From contig NZ_BAABHJ010000040.1 in the NCBI RefSeq assembly GCF_039542035.1, positions 744,001 through 808,000 of the forward strand: a stretch of 64,000 bases of DNA, written 5' to 3'. Position numbers and translations under genes: made by a program. Below the pieces are notes generated by a model that was not told where the DNA came from, did not search any database, and worked only from the letters and a program-made list of their open reading frames with translations. Origin of the DNA: Actinoallomurus liliacearum. GTDB lineage: Bacteria; Actinomycetota; Actinomycetes; Streptosporangiales; Streptosporangiaceae. This document shows positions 15,933 to 24,948 of this stretch, piece after piece; position 1 is the first letter of the stretch; each line of letters begins with the position of its first letter.

Positions 15933-17000
15933 TCACGGGTTCAGCAGGATGCCTCGCAGGCGGCCGATTTCGGACATCCGGCGCTCGGCGAGTCGATCCG
16001 CCGCAACCGCGGGCGGTACGCCCTCGTCTGCGGCGATTGCGAAGATTCGCCGGGTCGTCTCGAAGATCCCGCTCGCCTTCTGCTTCGCCCGATCGAAGTC
16101 GAACCCCTCGATCTCGTCGGCGACCTGGATCACGCCGCCGGAGTTCACGACGTAGTCCGGCGCGTAGAGGACGCCTCGGTCGTCGAGCTGCTTCTCGATG
16201 CCGGGGTGGGCGAGCTGGTTGTTGGCCCCGCCGCAGACGACCTTGGCGCCCAGCACCGCGACCGTCTCGTCGTCGAGGGCCGCGCCGAGCGCGCACGGGG
16301 AGTACACGTCGATGTCGGAGGCGATGAGGGCCGCGTGGCCGTCGACCACGTCGACCTCCGGGTGCCGGGCCCGTACGCGTGCCACGGCGGCCGCGTCGAC
16401 GTCGGTGATCACCACGTCGGCGCCGTCCTCGCGCAGGTGCTCGACGAGCCGGTGCCCGACCTTGCCGACGCCCTCGACGCCGACGCGACGGCCGCGCAGC
16501 GTCGGCGAGCCCCACACGCGCTCGGCCGCCGCCCGCATGCCCTGGTACACCCCGAACGCCGTGAGGATCGACGAGTCGCCGGCGCCGCCGTGCGCGACCG
16601 TACGGCCCGTCACGTAGTCGCACTCACGCGCGATGACGTCCATGTCCTCGGAGAAGGTGCCCACGTCACAGGCCGTGAAGTAGCGGCCGTTCAGCGACTG
16701 CACGAAGCGCCCGTACGCGCGCAGCAGCGCCTCGGACTTGTCCACGGCGGGATCGCCGATGATGACCGCTTTGCCGCCGCCGAGGTCGAGGTCGGCCAGG
16801 GCGTTCTTGTACGCCATGCCCTTGGAGAGGTTCAGGACGTCGTCCAGGGCCTCGTCCTCGGAGCCGTAGGGGTAGAAGCGGGTGCCGCCGAGCGCGGGAC
16901 CCAGCGCGGTCGAGTAGATGGCGATGATCGCCTTGAGGCCGCTGGTCTCGTCGTGGCAGAAGACGACCTGCTCGTGGGGTGTGCCGAAGACCTTCGTCAC
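15933..17000 (-). CDS. vdh: Valine/leucine dehydrogenase (Glu/Leu/Phe/Val dehydrogenase family)
   Basis: The enzyme catalyses NAD-dependent oxidative deamination of branched-chain amino acids to 2-oxo acids. In mycelial actinobacteria this feeds acyl-CoA precursors for antibiotics. It has 355 residues. Substrate-binding Lys65 (KGMAYKNA) and catalytic Lys77 (DLGGGKAVI) have the usual 12-residue spacing. The Rossmann loop reads GVEGVGKVG. The start is GTG at 17000 behind GAGGAG. The location beside bldC and DUF3073 matches the Streptomyces vdh locus, which favours valine dehydrogenase over leucine dehydrogenase. Confidence 0.92.
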   Translation of the reverse strand: MTKVFGTPHEQVVFCHDETSGLKAIIAIYSTALGPALGGTRFYPYGSEDEALDDVLNLSKGMAYKNALADLDLGGGKAVIIGDPAVDKSEALLRAYGRFVQSLNGRYFTACDVGTFSEDMDVIARECDYVTGRTVAHGGAGDSSILTAFGVYQGMRAAAERVWGSPTLRGRRVGVEGVGKVGHRLVEHLREDGADVVITDVDAAAVARVRARHPEVDVVDGHAALIASDIDVYSPCALGAALDDETVAVLGAKVVCGGANNQLAHPGIEKQLDDRGVLYAPDYVVNSGGVIQVADEIEGFDFDRAKQKASGIFETTRRIFAIAADEGVPPAVAADRLAERRMSEIGRLRGILLNP

Positions 17001-17251
17001 TGTGGTGGCTCCTCTCTGAGCACACGCTGCCCATGGCCGGGGTGAGGCATGGGCTGAACACCTGGTGCCGGCCGCATCATCGTGGATCGCACGATCGGGG
17101 CCGGCACCGGGGCATGAGTCCGACAGGATCAGGGTAGGCGTCCTGGGACCGGTGTGCGGGCAGCGGCACGGTAAACGCCGAACAGGTCTCAGGAGCATTT
17201 CGGCGGCCCTGGCGACGAGCGTTTTTCGTATAGGCGTGTAACGATGCGGTC

Positions 17252-18118
17252 GTGTTGCCTTACGCCGCCTACCTCCGGGTGTACGAACCGCTGACCGCCT
17301 ACCCCGAACCGGAGCGCTCCCGTTGGTCGGCGTACGTCGATTCGCAGGAACGGCCGCGGCGGGTCGGCGCGCTGGACGTCGAGCATACTCGCGCACTGTG
17401 GCGGATGATCGCGGTTCCGCCCATCGTCGCGCCGACGCGGGAGAGCGGTGACGCGTACGTCCGGCGTGTCGAGGGCGTGACATATGTCTGCCCCTGGGAG
17501 ACGCGCCTGCGGTCATGGCTGGCGTTCGACCGGTTCCGCGCGGAGATGCCCGACGGGCTGGCGGACATGTTCGTGCCGCCGCGCGTCGCCGCGCAGGCGG
17601 ACGAGGCGTTCGAGAGCTGGAAGCGGTCGTCCGGGTCGCTGAGCCCGCACATCCTGTCCAGTACCTGGCAGGTGCCGCTCGCCTGGTTCCTGCCGTTCGT
17701 GGCCAAGGAGCGCTGGCTGGTGCTCGGCGGTCAGGCGGAGCCCGGGTCCGGGGGCCCGATGACCGCCACGCCGACGCGCACGCTGATCTACGTCACGCCG
17801 ATGGCCCAGGCCCGCCGCCGTGTCGCGCGCGCCCGAGGCGTCCTGCGGCGTCAGGTGGGCGACGGGCTGGACCTCGGGGACGTCGAGTCGGTGGGCCGCT
17901 GGCTCGAGGAGTTTCACCCGCACTCCCTGGTGGAACTCGACTACGGCGGACTGGTGCACCTGCTCGACGACGCGGCGTTGCGCGCCGATGAGTCGGTCGG
18001 AGAGATCGCTGCTGCGATCATGGGACTGGAGACCGGGCAGGCCGAGGTCGCCGTCGCGATGCACAAGCGCGTGACCGCCCGGTGGCGGGTTGTACGAGCT
18101 CTTGAATCCGCCAACTGA
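17252..18118 (+). CDS. Conserved hypothetical protein of the vdh-bldC interval
   Basis: The 288-residue soluble protein comes from a GTG start (MLPYAAYLRVYEPL). It contains VTYVCPWETRLRSWLAF, STWQVPLAWFLPF and a helical C-terminal half with WLEEFHPHSLVELDYGG. I recognise no catalytic motif. A gene of this size lies between vdh and bldC in Streptomyces, and its position and length fit that uncharacterised protein. It is transcribed towards bldC with 240 bases between. Confidence 0.8.
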   Translation: MLPYAAYLRVYEPLTAYPEPERSRWSAYVDSQERPRRVGALDVEHTRALWRMIAVPPIVAPTRESGDAYVRRVEGVTYVCPWETRLRSWLAFDRFRAEMPDGLADMFVPPRVAAQADEAFESWKRSSGSLSPHILSSTWQVPLAWFLPFVAKERWLVLGGQAEPGSGGPMTATPTRTLIYVTPMAQARRRVARARGVLRRQVGDGLDLGDVESVGRWLEEFHPHSLVELDYGGLVHLLDDAALRADESVGEIAAAIMGLETGQAEVAVAMHKRVTARWRVVRALESAN

Positions 18119-18358
18119 GCAAAATTAGCCGAATCACCGCGCGATGCGACTATACGTGTCGCTAGAATCACGCAGCGTGACTCGACCACCAAAAATCACA
18201 GAGTTGCTATCAGGGACTTGCCTGTTGCGCTCAGTGGTGGCATGGTTACGTCTTGTGATGTCAAAGTGGTCCATCCAGACCATAAGAGACATCAGTGGCA
18301 CGCGCGAGGTTCAAACGCTGGATCGCTGTCATCGGTCCACGGAGGAGAGGCCGCACAA

Positions 18359-18562
18359 ATGTCAGCTCGTACGCCAGAGGCCGAGCCCCTGCTGACGCCG
18401 GCAGAGGTGGCGACGATGTTCCGCGTCGACCCCAAGACCGTCACCCGTTGGGCGAAGGCCGGGAAGTTGACGTCAATCCGGACGCTGGGAGGGCATCGGC
18501 GCTACCGCGAGGCCGAGGTCCGCGCTCTGCTGGGGGGGATCCCGCAGCAGCGGTCGGAGTAG
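18359..18562 (+). CDS. bldC: Developmental regulator BldC (MerR-like DNA-binding domain)
   Basis: The 67-residue protein consists only of a MerR-type winged helix-turn-helix. It reads EPLLTPAEVATMFRVDPKT, then TRWAKAGKLTSIRTLGGHRR, nearly identical to Streptomyces BldC. BldC binds direct repeats cooperatively and controls entry into development and secondary metabolism. The start is ATG at 18359 behind GGAGGAGAGG. Only the tail differs slightly (QQRSE end). This gene is the best single marker for a morphologically complex actinobacterium. Confidence 0.97.
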   Translation: MSARTPEAEPLLTPAEVATMFRVDPKTVTRWAKAGKLTSIRTLGGHRRYREAEVRALLGGIPQQRSE

Positions 18563-18771
18563 TCGGAGCACCCCGATCAGTCGTCGGTGACCGGTACGGA
18601 CCCGCCGGCGACGTTCACTGGGGGGCGCACGGCCGGCCGTCGCCGGGCGTGTCGCATGAGCCGCGAGGTGGCGGAGGTCCGCCGCCAGCGGCAGGTCGGG
18701 GAGCTTCCGTGAGGTTCGACCGGTCCCGTGACTTCGGGGCCGAGCCGGGGGGTTGCACGGACTCCAAGTGA

Positions 18772-18805
18772 TGGATGCCCCGCCCGAGACCGGGCGGGGC
18801 ATCCA
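18772..18805. terminator. Bidirectional terminator between bldC and the TetR gene
   Basis: A perfect 15-bp stem (18772-18786 with 18791-18805) has an AGAC loop, 30 bases from the TetR stop codon. Confidence 0.85.
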
Positions 18806-18835
18806 CGCTGTCCGGCGTGTCGCGCCTTTGGGGGA

Positions 18836-19537
18836 TCAGGTGGCGCGGGACTCTCGGGACAGCCGCTCGATGAGCGCCGCCACTTCGGGGTCGTGCCGGG
18901 CGGCGACGTCGAGCAGCACGACATGGTGGTCGATGAGCAGGCGTTCGAGTTCGTCCCGGGGGATGTCACGGTGTTCGAGCCAGTCGAGACCCGCGGTCTC
19001 GACGGACGCCATCCACGACCGCAGCGTGATGCGCAGGATCGGGCCCGGCTCGTCCGCGCCGATCGTGGCGGTGATGCGGTTCATGACGAAGTTGCGGATG
19101 CCCTCGATGACCTCGCCGATCTCGCCGGTCCGGTAGGCCGGGCCGCCCCGCAGCAGCGCGACGAACGCCGCGGCGTAGTGCTCGACGAAGTCGAAGTACC
19201 GGTGCAGCGACACGGCCAGCCGCTCCAGGCCCCGGCCCTCCGCCGGCGGGTCGAGCAGCTCGCCGAGCTGCTTCGCGGCGGTGTGCAACGCGGCGAGGTA
19301 GAGCTCCTGCTTGCCGCCGAAGTAGTGGTAGACCAGCGCGCGGGAGGCCCCCGCCGCGTCGGCCACGTCGTCGATCGAGATCTCCTCGGGCGGCCGGTCG
19401 CTGAACAGCTCCAGGGCGGCGGCGATCAGCTCCTCGCGGCGCTCGTCGACGCTCAGCCGACGTCGGGCCGGTCGGCCGCCGCCAGAACGCCGGGGCGGCT
19501 CCGACTGCTCGTCCGGAGCGGTTGCGCGATCACCCAC
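18836..19537 (-). CDS. TetR family transcriptional regulator
   Basis: The protein has 233 residues from GTG at 19537. A TTG 45 bases further up is also possible, and neither has a clear ribosome site. The N-terminal helix-turn-helix spans about 30-75, with ISIDDVADAAGASRALVYHYFGGKQELY. The C-terminal ligand-binding helices are of the type often annotated as fatty-acid or lipid responsive, but no ligand can be read. It sits convergent to bldC and diverges from the LacI-type gene, so the shared upstream region may hold operators. Confidence 0.88.
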   Translation of the reverse strand: MGDRATAPDEQSEPPRRSGGGRPARRRLSVDERREELIAAALELFSDRPPEEISIDDVADAAGASRALVYHYFGGKQELYLAALHTAAKQLGELLDPPAEGRGLERLAVSLHRYFDFVEHYAAAFVALLRGGPAYRTGEIGEVIEGIRNFVMNRITATIGADEPGPILRITLRSWMASVETAGLDWLEHRDIPRDELERLLIDHHVVLLDVAARHDPEVAALIERLSRESRAT

Positions 19538-19794
19538 AGTGGAAGCGTATCGGAGCAGGCTTTCCGGCGGTGGTTCGGTCAATGGCTGGTCAGCGCCTAG
19601 ACCAGATGTAGTGACCTGGCCCGAAATGCCATCCGTGCATGCCCATTACCGACGGTCAGGGGCGAGGAGGGCGATAGAAGGGCATCATGGCATCTCCTCC
19701 CTTGCGGCGGTCCGCCGGTATCTGTCCCTGATTCAGGCGGTCGCCGGGACAGGAGAACCCCCAAATGCCCGAGGACCCACGCCAGGAGGCGGCC

Positions 19795-20802
19795 GTGCCC
19801 AAGGTGCCGGCGGCGAAGCCGACCATCCGTAACGTGGCGGAGCGTGCCGGCGTGTCGAAGTCGCTGGTATCGCTCGTCATGCGCGGGTCGCCGCACGTCA
19901 GCGAGGCGCGCCGGCAGGCCGTGCTGAAGGCCGCCAGGGAGCTCGGCTACCGCCCCAACGCGGTCGCCCGCAGCCTGGTCGAGGGCCGCACCCGGCTGAT
20001 CGGCGCGCTGGTCGCCGACCTGCACAACCCGTTCTTCGCCGAGTTCCTCGACGGGTTGCAGGAGAGCCTGCACGGCGCGGGGCTGCGGATGCTCGTCGGC
20101 AGCGGACGCTGGGACCCGCAGTTCGAGGCGGAGGCCGTCGAGGCGTTCCTGGAGATGCGCGTCGACGGGCTCGTGCTGCTCAGCGTCGTGCCGGAGACGC
20201 TGACCGACACGGCGAAGAACGTCCCCGTCGTCGTCGTGGGCGAGCGCGACATCGAGGGCGTGGACATCGTCGTCGACGACGACGAGCTCGGCGCGCGGCT
20301 CGCGATCGACCACCTCGTCGAACTCGGCCATCGCCGGATCGCCCACATCGAGGGCGCCCCCTCGACGACGGCGCACTACCGCAGGGCCGGGTACGAACAC
20401 GCGATGCGCCGGCACGGGCTGGAGGACCGGATCGTCGTGGAGCCCGGCGACTTCACCGAGGAGGGCGGCTACCGCGCCGCCCGCAAGCTGCTCGACCACG
20501 CCGAGCCGCCGACGGCCATCTTCGCGCCGAACGACCTCGTCGCCACCGGCGTCCTGTCCGCCGCCGACGAGCGCGGCCTGCGCGTACCGAACGACATCTC
20601 GATCGTCGGCTACGACAACACCCACCTGGCCGCGATCCGCCACATCGCGCTGACCAGCGTCGACCAGCCCCGCCGCGACATGGGCCGGGTCGCGGCCGAG
20701 CGCCTGTGCGCGCGCATCGACGACCCGTTCCGGGTACCGGAGCAGACCCTGGTCGTGCCGCACCTGGTCATCCGCTCGACCACCGGCCCCGTCCCGCGCT
20801 GA
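19795..20802 (+). CDS. LacI family transcriptional regulator
   Basis: The 335-residue repressor has its helix-turn-helix at about 10-35 (TIRNVAERAGVSKSLVSLVM), the hinge helix (RPNAVARSLVEGRT) and a periplasmic-binding-protein-like effector domain. The C-terminal text SIVGYDNTHLAAI is typical. GTG at 19795 was chosen because AGGAGG lies exactly five bases before it. An ATG 30 bases upstream with a poorer site is possible. No sugar operon lies next to it, so the regulated genes are elsewhere or distant. Confidence 0.92.
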   Translation: MPKVPAAKPTIRNVAERAGVSKSLVSLVMRGSPHVSEARRQAVLKAARELGYRPNAVARSLVEGRTRLIGALVADLHNPFFAEFLDGLQESLHGAGLRMLVGSGRWDPQFEAEAVEAFLEMRVDGLVLLSVVPETLTDTAKNVPVVVVGERDIEGVDIVVDDDELGARLAIDHLVELGHRRIAHIEGAPSTTAHYRRAGYEHAMRRHGLEDRIVVEPGDFTEEGGYRAARKLLDHAEPPTAIFAPNDLVATGVLSAADERGLRVPNDISIVGYDNTHLAAIRHIALTSVDQPRRDMGRVAAERLCARIDDPFRVPEQTLVVPHLVIRSTTGPVPR

Positions 20803-21074
20803 GATCCGGCGGACCGCGCTCCCGTACGGCATTGCCGATCTACCTTCGGGCGCCTCTCGTCCGGCCGTGGTCTCCGGTCGGTAAGGGCGGCGTCAAGCCT
20901 CGCCGAACCCGCGTACCGGCGGTCGGCGCGGCCGCCTTAATGGGTGCGTGACCGCCGCCCGGCGGGTCCGTCATCGGGAGTCGCCACCGGCCCTGTTCGG
21001 GGGGACGGCCGGGGCGTGGACCCGGGACCGCCGGGCGGCGGGCGGGCGGAGCCGAGAGATGCCAGGGGGCGATC

Positions 21075-21311
21075 GTGCGTGATCCGGAGCTTGTGTCATC
21101 CGCGCAGCGGGCGGCGAGTGAGCTGGAGCGCGCCTGGTCGCAGTGGCGGCACGCGCGCGGGCTGATCGAGGAGGTGACGGAGTCCGTCGCCGGATACGTC
21201 AGCCACTCGATCGACCACCCGTGGGGCCGGCCTCGCGTGGTACTCGGCCTGGACGCCGACGAGGCCAGGGCCCTCGCCGTCCTGCTCGGCAAGGAGAGCG
21301 CCGTCCGCTGA
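21075..21311 (+). CDS. Small helical hypothetical protein
   Basis: The 78-residue product starts at GTG 21075 (VRDPELVSSAQRAASELERAW). It has an amphipathic helical N-terminal half and a short VVLGLDADEARALAVLL segment. Codon usage has the GC-rich third positions of real genes. I do not recognise a family. It may be a small conserved actinobacterial protein. It lies 243 bases before the amidase lipoprotein, with a repeat array between. Confidence 0.55.
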   Translation: MRDPELVSSAQRAASELERAWSQWRHARGLIEEVTESVAGYVSHSIDHPWGRPRVVLGLDADEARALAVLLGKESAVR

Positions 21312-21433
21312 CCGGTGGCGGTGGCCGGTGGGTCGCGGGCGGCCGGGGCGGCCGTTCCGTGCGGTCGGCGGCCGCCGACCGGCCTCAGGCGTGGCCGCCG
21401 TCGCCCGACTCAGCGCGGAGAGAGCGACGGCGG

Positions 21434-21499
21434 CCACTCAGACCCTCCGGCCACTCAGACCCTCCGGCCACTCGCCCCTCCGGCCACTCGCCCCTCCGG
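21434..21499. repeat. Four-unit 16-17 bp tandem repeat
   Basis: Two identical 17-base units (CCACTCAGACCCTCCGG, 21434-21450 and 21451-21467) are followed by two identical 16-base variants (CCACTCGCCCCTCCGG, 21468-21483 and 21484-21499) and a broken fifth unit. The array lies about 55 bases upstream of the amidase start, within its promoter zone. Confidence 0.8.
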
Positions 21500-21554
21500 C
21501 ACTCTTTCCGGGGGCGGGACGCGGCACTCGTCGGGATTTGGCAGACTGGTCGTG

Positions 21555-22412
21555 ATGCGTTGTTCGACGGTTCGCTCCGGCAGGGCGCTGAGCGCCCTGG
21601 TCATGACCGTGCTCGCGGGTGGGTTGACCGCCTGCGGCTCCGGCGGCTCGTCGTCGGCGTCTCCGCCGACGGCGTCCTCGACGGTCTCGCACCCCGCGCC
21701 GGTCTCCTCGGGATCCCCGTCGCCGACCGGCGGACCGAGCGGTGGGCAGGGGCCCCTCGCCGGGAAGGTCATCGTGCTGGATCCGGGGCACAACGGCGGC
21801 AACGCCGCGCACCCCAAAGAGATCAACAAGCTCGTCGACATCTACAACGGCAAGAAGCCCTGCAACACGACCGGCACCGCCACGAACGACGACTATTCCG
21901 AGCACGCGTTCACCTGGGACGTCGCGAACCGCCTCGCCAAGATCCTGAAGGCGAAGGGCGCCAAGGTGATCCTCACCCGGCACAGCGACACCGGTGTCGG
22001 CCCGTGCGTCGACGAGCGCGCCCGGATCGGCAACCGCGCCAACGCCGACGCGGTGCTGGCCATCCACGGCGACGGCGCGCCCGCCAAGGGGCATGGGTTC
22101 CACATCATCGAGCCGGCGAAGATCAAGGGCGGCCACAACGACTCGATCCTCGCGCCGTCCCGCAGGCTCGGTAAGGATCTGCGCGACGCCTTCCACGAGG
22201 GCACCGGCATCCCGTACTCCACCTACCTCGGCAAGGACGGCATCGACGTCCGCAGCGACCTCGGCGGGCTGAACGTCTCGACGCGGCCGGCGGTGTTCAT
22301 CGAGGCGGGCAACATGCGCAACGCGGGTGACGCGGCGAAGATGAAGAGCGCGCAGGGCCGCCAGCAGATGGCCGAGGCCCTCGCGAACGGCTTCGTCAAG
22401 TTCCTGGGCTGA
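21555..22412 (+). CDS. N-acetylmuramoyl-L-alanine amidase lipoprotein (Amidase_3)
   Basis: The 285-residue lipoprotein has a signal with lipobox LTAC (Cys27), a Ser/Pro/Gly-rich tether (28-68) and an Amidase_3 domain. That domain includes zinc ligand His79 in LDPGHNG, a Glu in DDYSEHAF, the IHGDG histidine and the catalytic Glu in VFIEAGNMRN. It cleaves the amide between MurNAc and the stem peptide on the outer face. ATG at 21555 immediately precedes the signal peptide. The gene is the first of three tightly packed genes. Confidence 0.92.
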   Translation: MRCSTVRSGRALSALVMTVLAGGLTACGSGGSSSASPPTASSTVSHPAPVSSGSPSPTGGPSGGQGPLAGKVIVLDPGHNGGNAAHPKEINKLVDIYNGKKPCNTTGTATNDDYSEHAFTWDVANRLAKILKAKGAKVILTRHSDTGVGPCVDERARIGNRANADAVLAIHGDGAPAKGHGFHIIEPAKIKGGHNDSILAPSRRLGKDLRDAFHEGTGIPYSTYLGKDGIDVRSDLGGLNVSTRPAVFIEAGNMRNAGDAAKMKSAQGRQQMAEALANGFVKFLG

Positions 22413-22414
22413 GC

Positions 22415-23851
22415 ATGGCCGTCGACCAGGGCGCCGCCGCGCGCGTGCGCGGGCTCTTCGAACACGCCGACTACACCGTCGCCGGGGTGCGGCACCTCCT
22501 CGGGCCGGTCGCCGGTGCGGCGCTGGCCCGCGACGAGATCGTCCCGGCGCTGCGGGCCACCCGGGGCGGCACCCCGCTGGAGACGCTGGTCCGGCTGTTC
22601 TGGCTGCAGGTGCCGGTGCCGGAGTCGGCGCTGCCGGTCGCCGACCTGGCCGCGCTCGGCCTGATCGAGCGGTCCGGCGACGAGGTCCGCGCGCTGCTGC
22701 ACGTCGAACCGGTCGAGTCCGCGTCCGGCGTCGGCGATCCGCCGTCCGCCCGCGGCCACATCGTCTCCGACCTGAAGGCCCGGCCGGGCGGCGTCCCCCT
22801 TCACCCGGACCACGTCGTCGGGCAGGGCGGCGCGTCGAACAACCTGGCGCAGTTGGTCGTCCGCGGCCCGGTCGGCGACGTGCTGGACCTCGGTACGGGG
22901 TCCGGCGTGCAGGCCGTGCACCTCGCGGACCGGGCCCGGAGCGTCACCGCCACCGACGTCAGCCCGCGCGCCCTGGACCTCGCCCGGCTGAGCTTCGCGC
23001 TGTCCGGGATCGACGCGGAGCTGCTGGAGGGTTCGCTGTTCGAGCCCGTCGCGGGCCGTACGTTCGACCTGATCGTGTCGAACCCGCCGTTCGTGATCTC
23101 GCCGGACCTGCGGTTCGAGTACCGGGAGACGGGGCTGCCGGGCGACGAGCTGTGCCGGCGCCTGGTCCGGCGGGCGCCCGCGCACCTGGCGCCGGGCGGC
23201 TGGTGCCACCTGCTGGCGAACTGGCTGCACGTCGAGGGCGAGGACTGGCGCGAACGCGTCGCGGACTGGATCACGGGCGTCGACGGCTGGGTGGTCCAGC
23301 GCGACGTGCAGGACCCCGCGGAGTACGCAGAGCTGTGGCTGCGGGATTCCTGCGACGTCGGCTCGCCCGAGTACCGCTCCCGCTACGACGCCTGGCTCGA
23401 CTACTTCGAGGCGCACAAGGTCACCGGCGTCGGCTTCGGCTGGATCACCCTGCACGCCTCCGGCGGCGAGGACGTACGGGTCGAGGAGCTGCGGCACGCC
23501 GTCGACCAGCCCGTGGGCGGCTATGTCCGGGAGGTCGTACGCGCCCGGCCGCACCTCACCCCGTCGACCACGCTGCGCACCGCGCCGGGCGTCGTCCAGG
23601 AGCAGATCGGCCCGCCGGGCGCGGAGGACCCCGAGCGGATCGTGCTGCGGCAGACGAGCGGGCTGCGCCGCGCGGCCCAGGTCGGAACGGTCGAGGCCGC
23701 GCTGGCGGGGGCCTGCGACGGCGACCTGCCTCTGGGCCCGCTGCTCGACGCGATCGCCGAGCTCACCGGCGCCGACGCCGGGATCGTACGGGCCCGGGCG
23801 CTTGCCGTGCTGCCCGATCTGGTGGCCGACGGGTTCTTTGACATCATCTGA
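22415..23851 (+). CDS. Class I SAM-dependent methyltransferase, PrmC/RlmG-like
   Basis: The 478-residue cytosolic protein starts two bases after the amidase stop. An N-terminal helical domain (about 1-115) precedes the Rossmann methyltransferase core. Motif I is DLGTGSGVQAVHLA and motif IV is SNPPF, the latter typical of enzymes that methylate planar amide or amine nitrogens (release-factor glutamine or rRNA). About 180 residues of unknown fold follow. This long architecture is conserved in actinobacteria as an uncharacterised methyltransferase. The substrate is unknown. Confidence 0.85.
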   Translation: MAVDQGAAARVRGLFEHADYTVAGVRHLLGPVAGAALARDEIVPALRATRGGTPLETLVRLFWLQVPVPESALPVADLAALGLIERSGDEVRALLHVEPVESASGVGDPPSARGHIVSDLKARPGGVPLHPDHVVGQGGASNNLAQLVVRGPVGDVLDLGTGSGVQAVHLADRARSVTATDVSPRALDLARLSFALSGIDAELLEGSLFEPVAGRTFDLIVSNPPFVISPDLRFEYRETGLPGDELCRRLVRRAPAHLAPGGWCHLLANWLHVEGEDWRERVADWITGVDGWVVQRDVQDPAEYAELWLRDSCDVGSPEYRSRYDAWLDYFEAHKVTGVGFGWITLHASGGEDVRVEELRHAVDQPVGGYVREVVRARPHLTPSTTLRTAPGVVQEQIGPPGAEDPERIVLRQTSGLRRAAQVGTVEAALAGACDGDLPLGPLLDAIAELTGADAGIVRARALAVLPDLVADGFFDII

Positions 23852-23853
23852 GC

Positions 23854-24948
23854 ATGGTCCCGATCCGTACGCTCACCCTCGGGGTGCCCGAGCCGCACCC
23901 GCTGGCCGCGGACGTCGTCGCGAAGGGCGCGGACGCGCTGCGCCGCGCGGAGGCGGTCTTCCGCGACGCCGGATACGAGGTGCAGACGCTCCGCCTGTCC
24001 ACCCGTCCCGTGTTCGACGACATGACGCCGACCGTCGCGTACGCGCGTGACCTGCAGGCCGCGCTGGACGACGCGGGCCTGACGTACTGCTCGCTCGGGC
24101 CGGCGACGTCGGGGGTCGAGACCATCCCGGACCTGCTGATCGGGAACGACGCGCTGAACTGCACCGTCCGGCTCGACGGCAACACGGCGGCGGCCCGGCC
24201 GGTGGCGGAGGCGATGCTCCGGCTGGCGAACGAGACGGAGGAGGGCTTCGGCAACTTCCGGTTCGCGGCGCTGGCGTGCGTCCCGCCCGGCAGCCCGTTC
24301 TTCCCCGCCGCGTACCACCAGGGGCCGGCGAACCTGACGGTCGGCCTGCAGGGCGCGAGCATCGCGGTCGGCGCGGCCAAGGGCGGCCTGGACGGCCTGA
24401 CCGAGCGCTTCGCCGCGGCCGTCACCGAGGAGGCCGCGCCGGTCGTGCGGCTCGCCGAGCGGGTGGCCGCCGAGCTGGGCGTGGCGTTCGGCGGGATCGA
24501 CCTGTCGCCGGCCCCGAACGGCGCGGACAGCATCGGCGCGGCGTTCGAGGAGATCACCGGGGAGTTCGGCGCGCCCGGCACGCTCGCCGTCGCCGCCGCG
24601 CTGACCGCGGGCATCCGGAGCACGGACCTGCCGACCTGCGGCTACAACGGGTTGATGCTGCCGGTGATGGAGGACGTCGTGCTCGCCCGGCGCTGGGAGG
24701 AGGGCCGGATCGGCCTGCACGACCTGCTGGCGTACTCCTCGGTCTGCGGCACCGGCCTGGACACCGTGCCGCTGCCCGGCGACAGCTCCGCCGACGCCAT
24801 CGCCCGGCTGCTGCTGGACGTCACCGCCCTGGCCGTACGCCTGCGCAAGCCGCTGTCGGCGCGGCTGTTCCCGGTCCCGGGCACGCGCGACGGCGACCGT
24901 ACGGCGTTCACCTCGGAGTACCTGACCGACACGACGGTCAGGTGGTGA
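23854..24948 (+). CDS. DUF711 family protein
   Basis: The 364-residue protein begins MVPIRTLTLGVPEPHPL, two bases after the previous stop. It shows FGNFRFAALACVPPGSPFFPAAYHQ and FGGIDLSPAPNG, signature stretches of DUF711. The family is related in fold to the pyruvate formate-lyase superfamily, but no activity is established. The 3' end overlaps the convergent alpha/beta hydrolase gene by 11 bases. Confidence 0.85.
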   Translation: MVPIRTLTLGVPEPHPLAADVVAKGADALRRAEAVFRDAGYEVQTLRLSTRPVFDDMTPTVAYARDLQAALDDAGLTYCSLGPATSGVETIPDLLIGNDALNCTVRLDGNTAAARPVAEAMLRLANETEEGFGNFRFAALACVPPGSPFFPAAYHQGPANLTVGLQGASIAVGAAKGGLDGLTERFAAAVTEEAAPVVRLAERVAAELGVAFGGIDLSPAPNGADSIGAAFEEITGEFGAPGTLAVAAALTAGIRSTDLPTCGYNGLMLPVMEDVVLARRWEEGRIGLHDLLAYSSVCGTGLDTVPLPGDSSADAIARLLLDVTALAVRLRKPLSARLFPVPGTRDGDRTAFTSEYLTDTTVRW

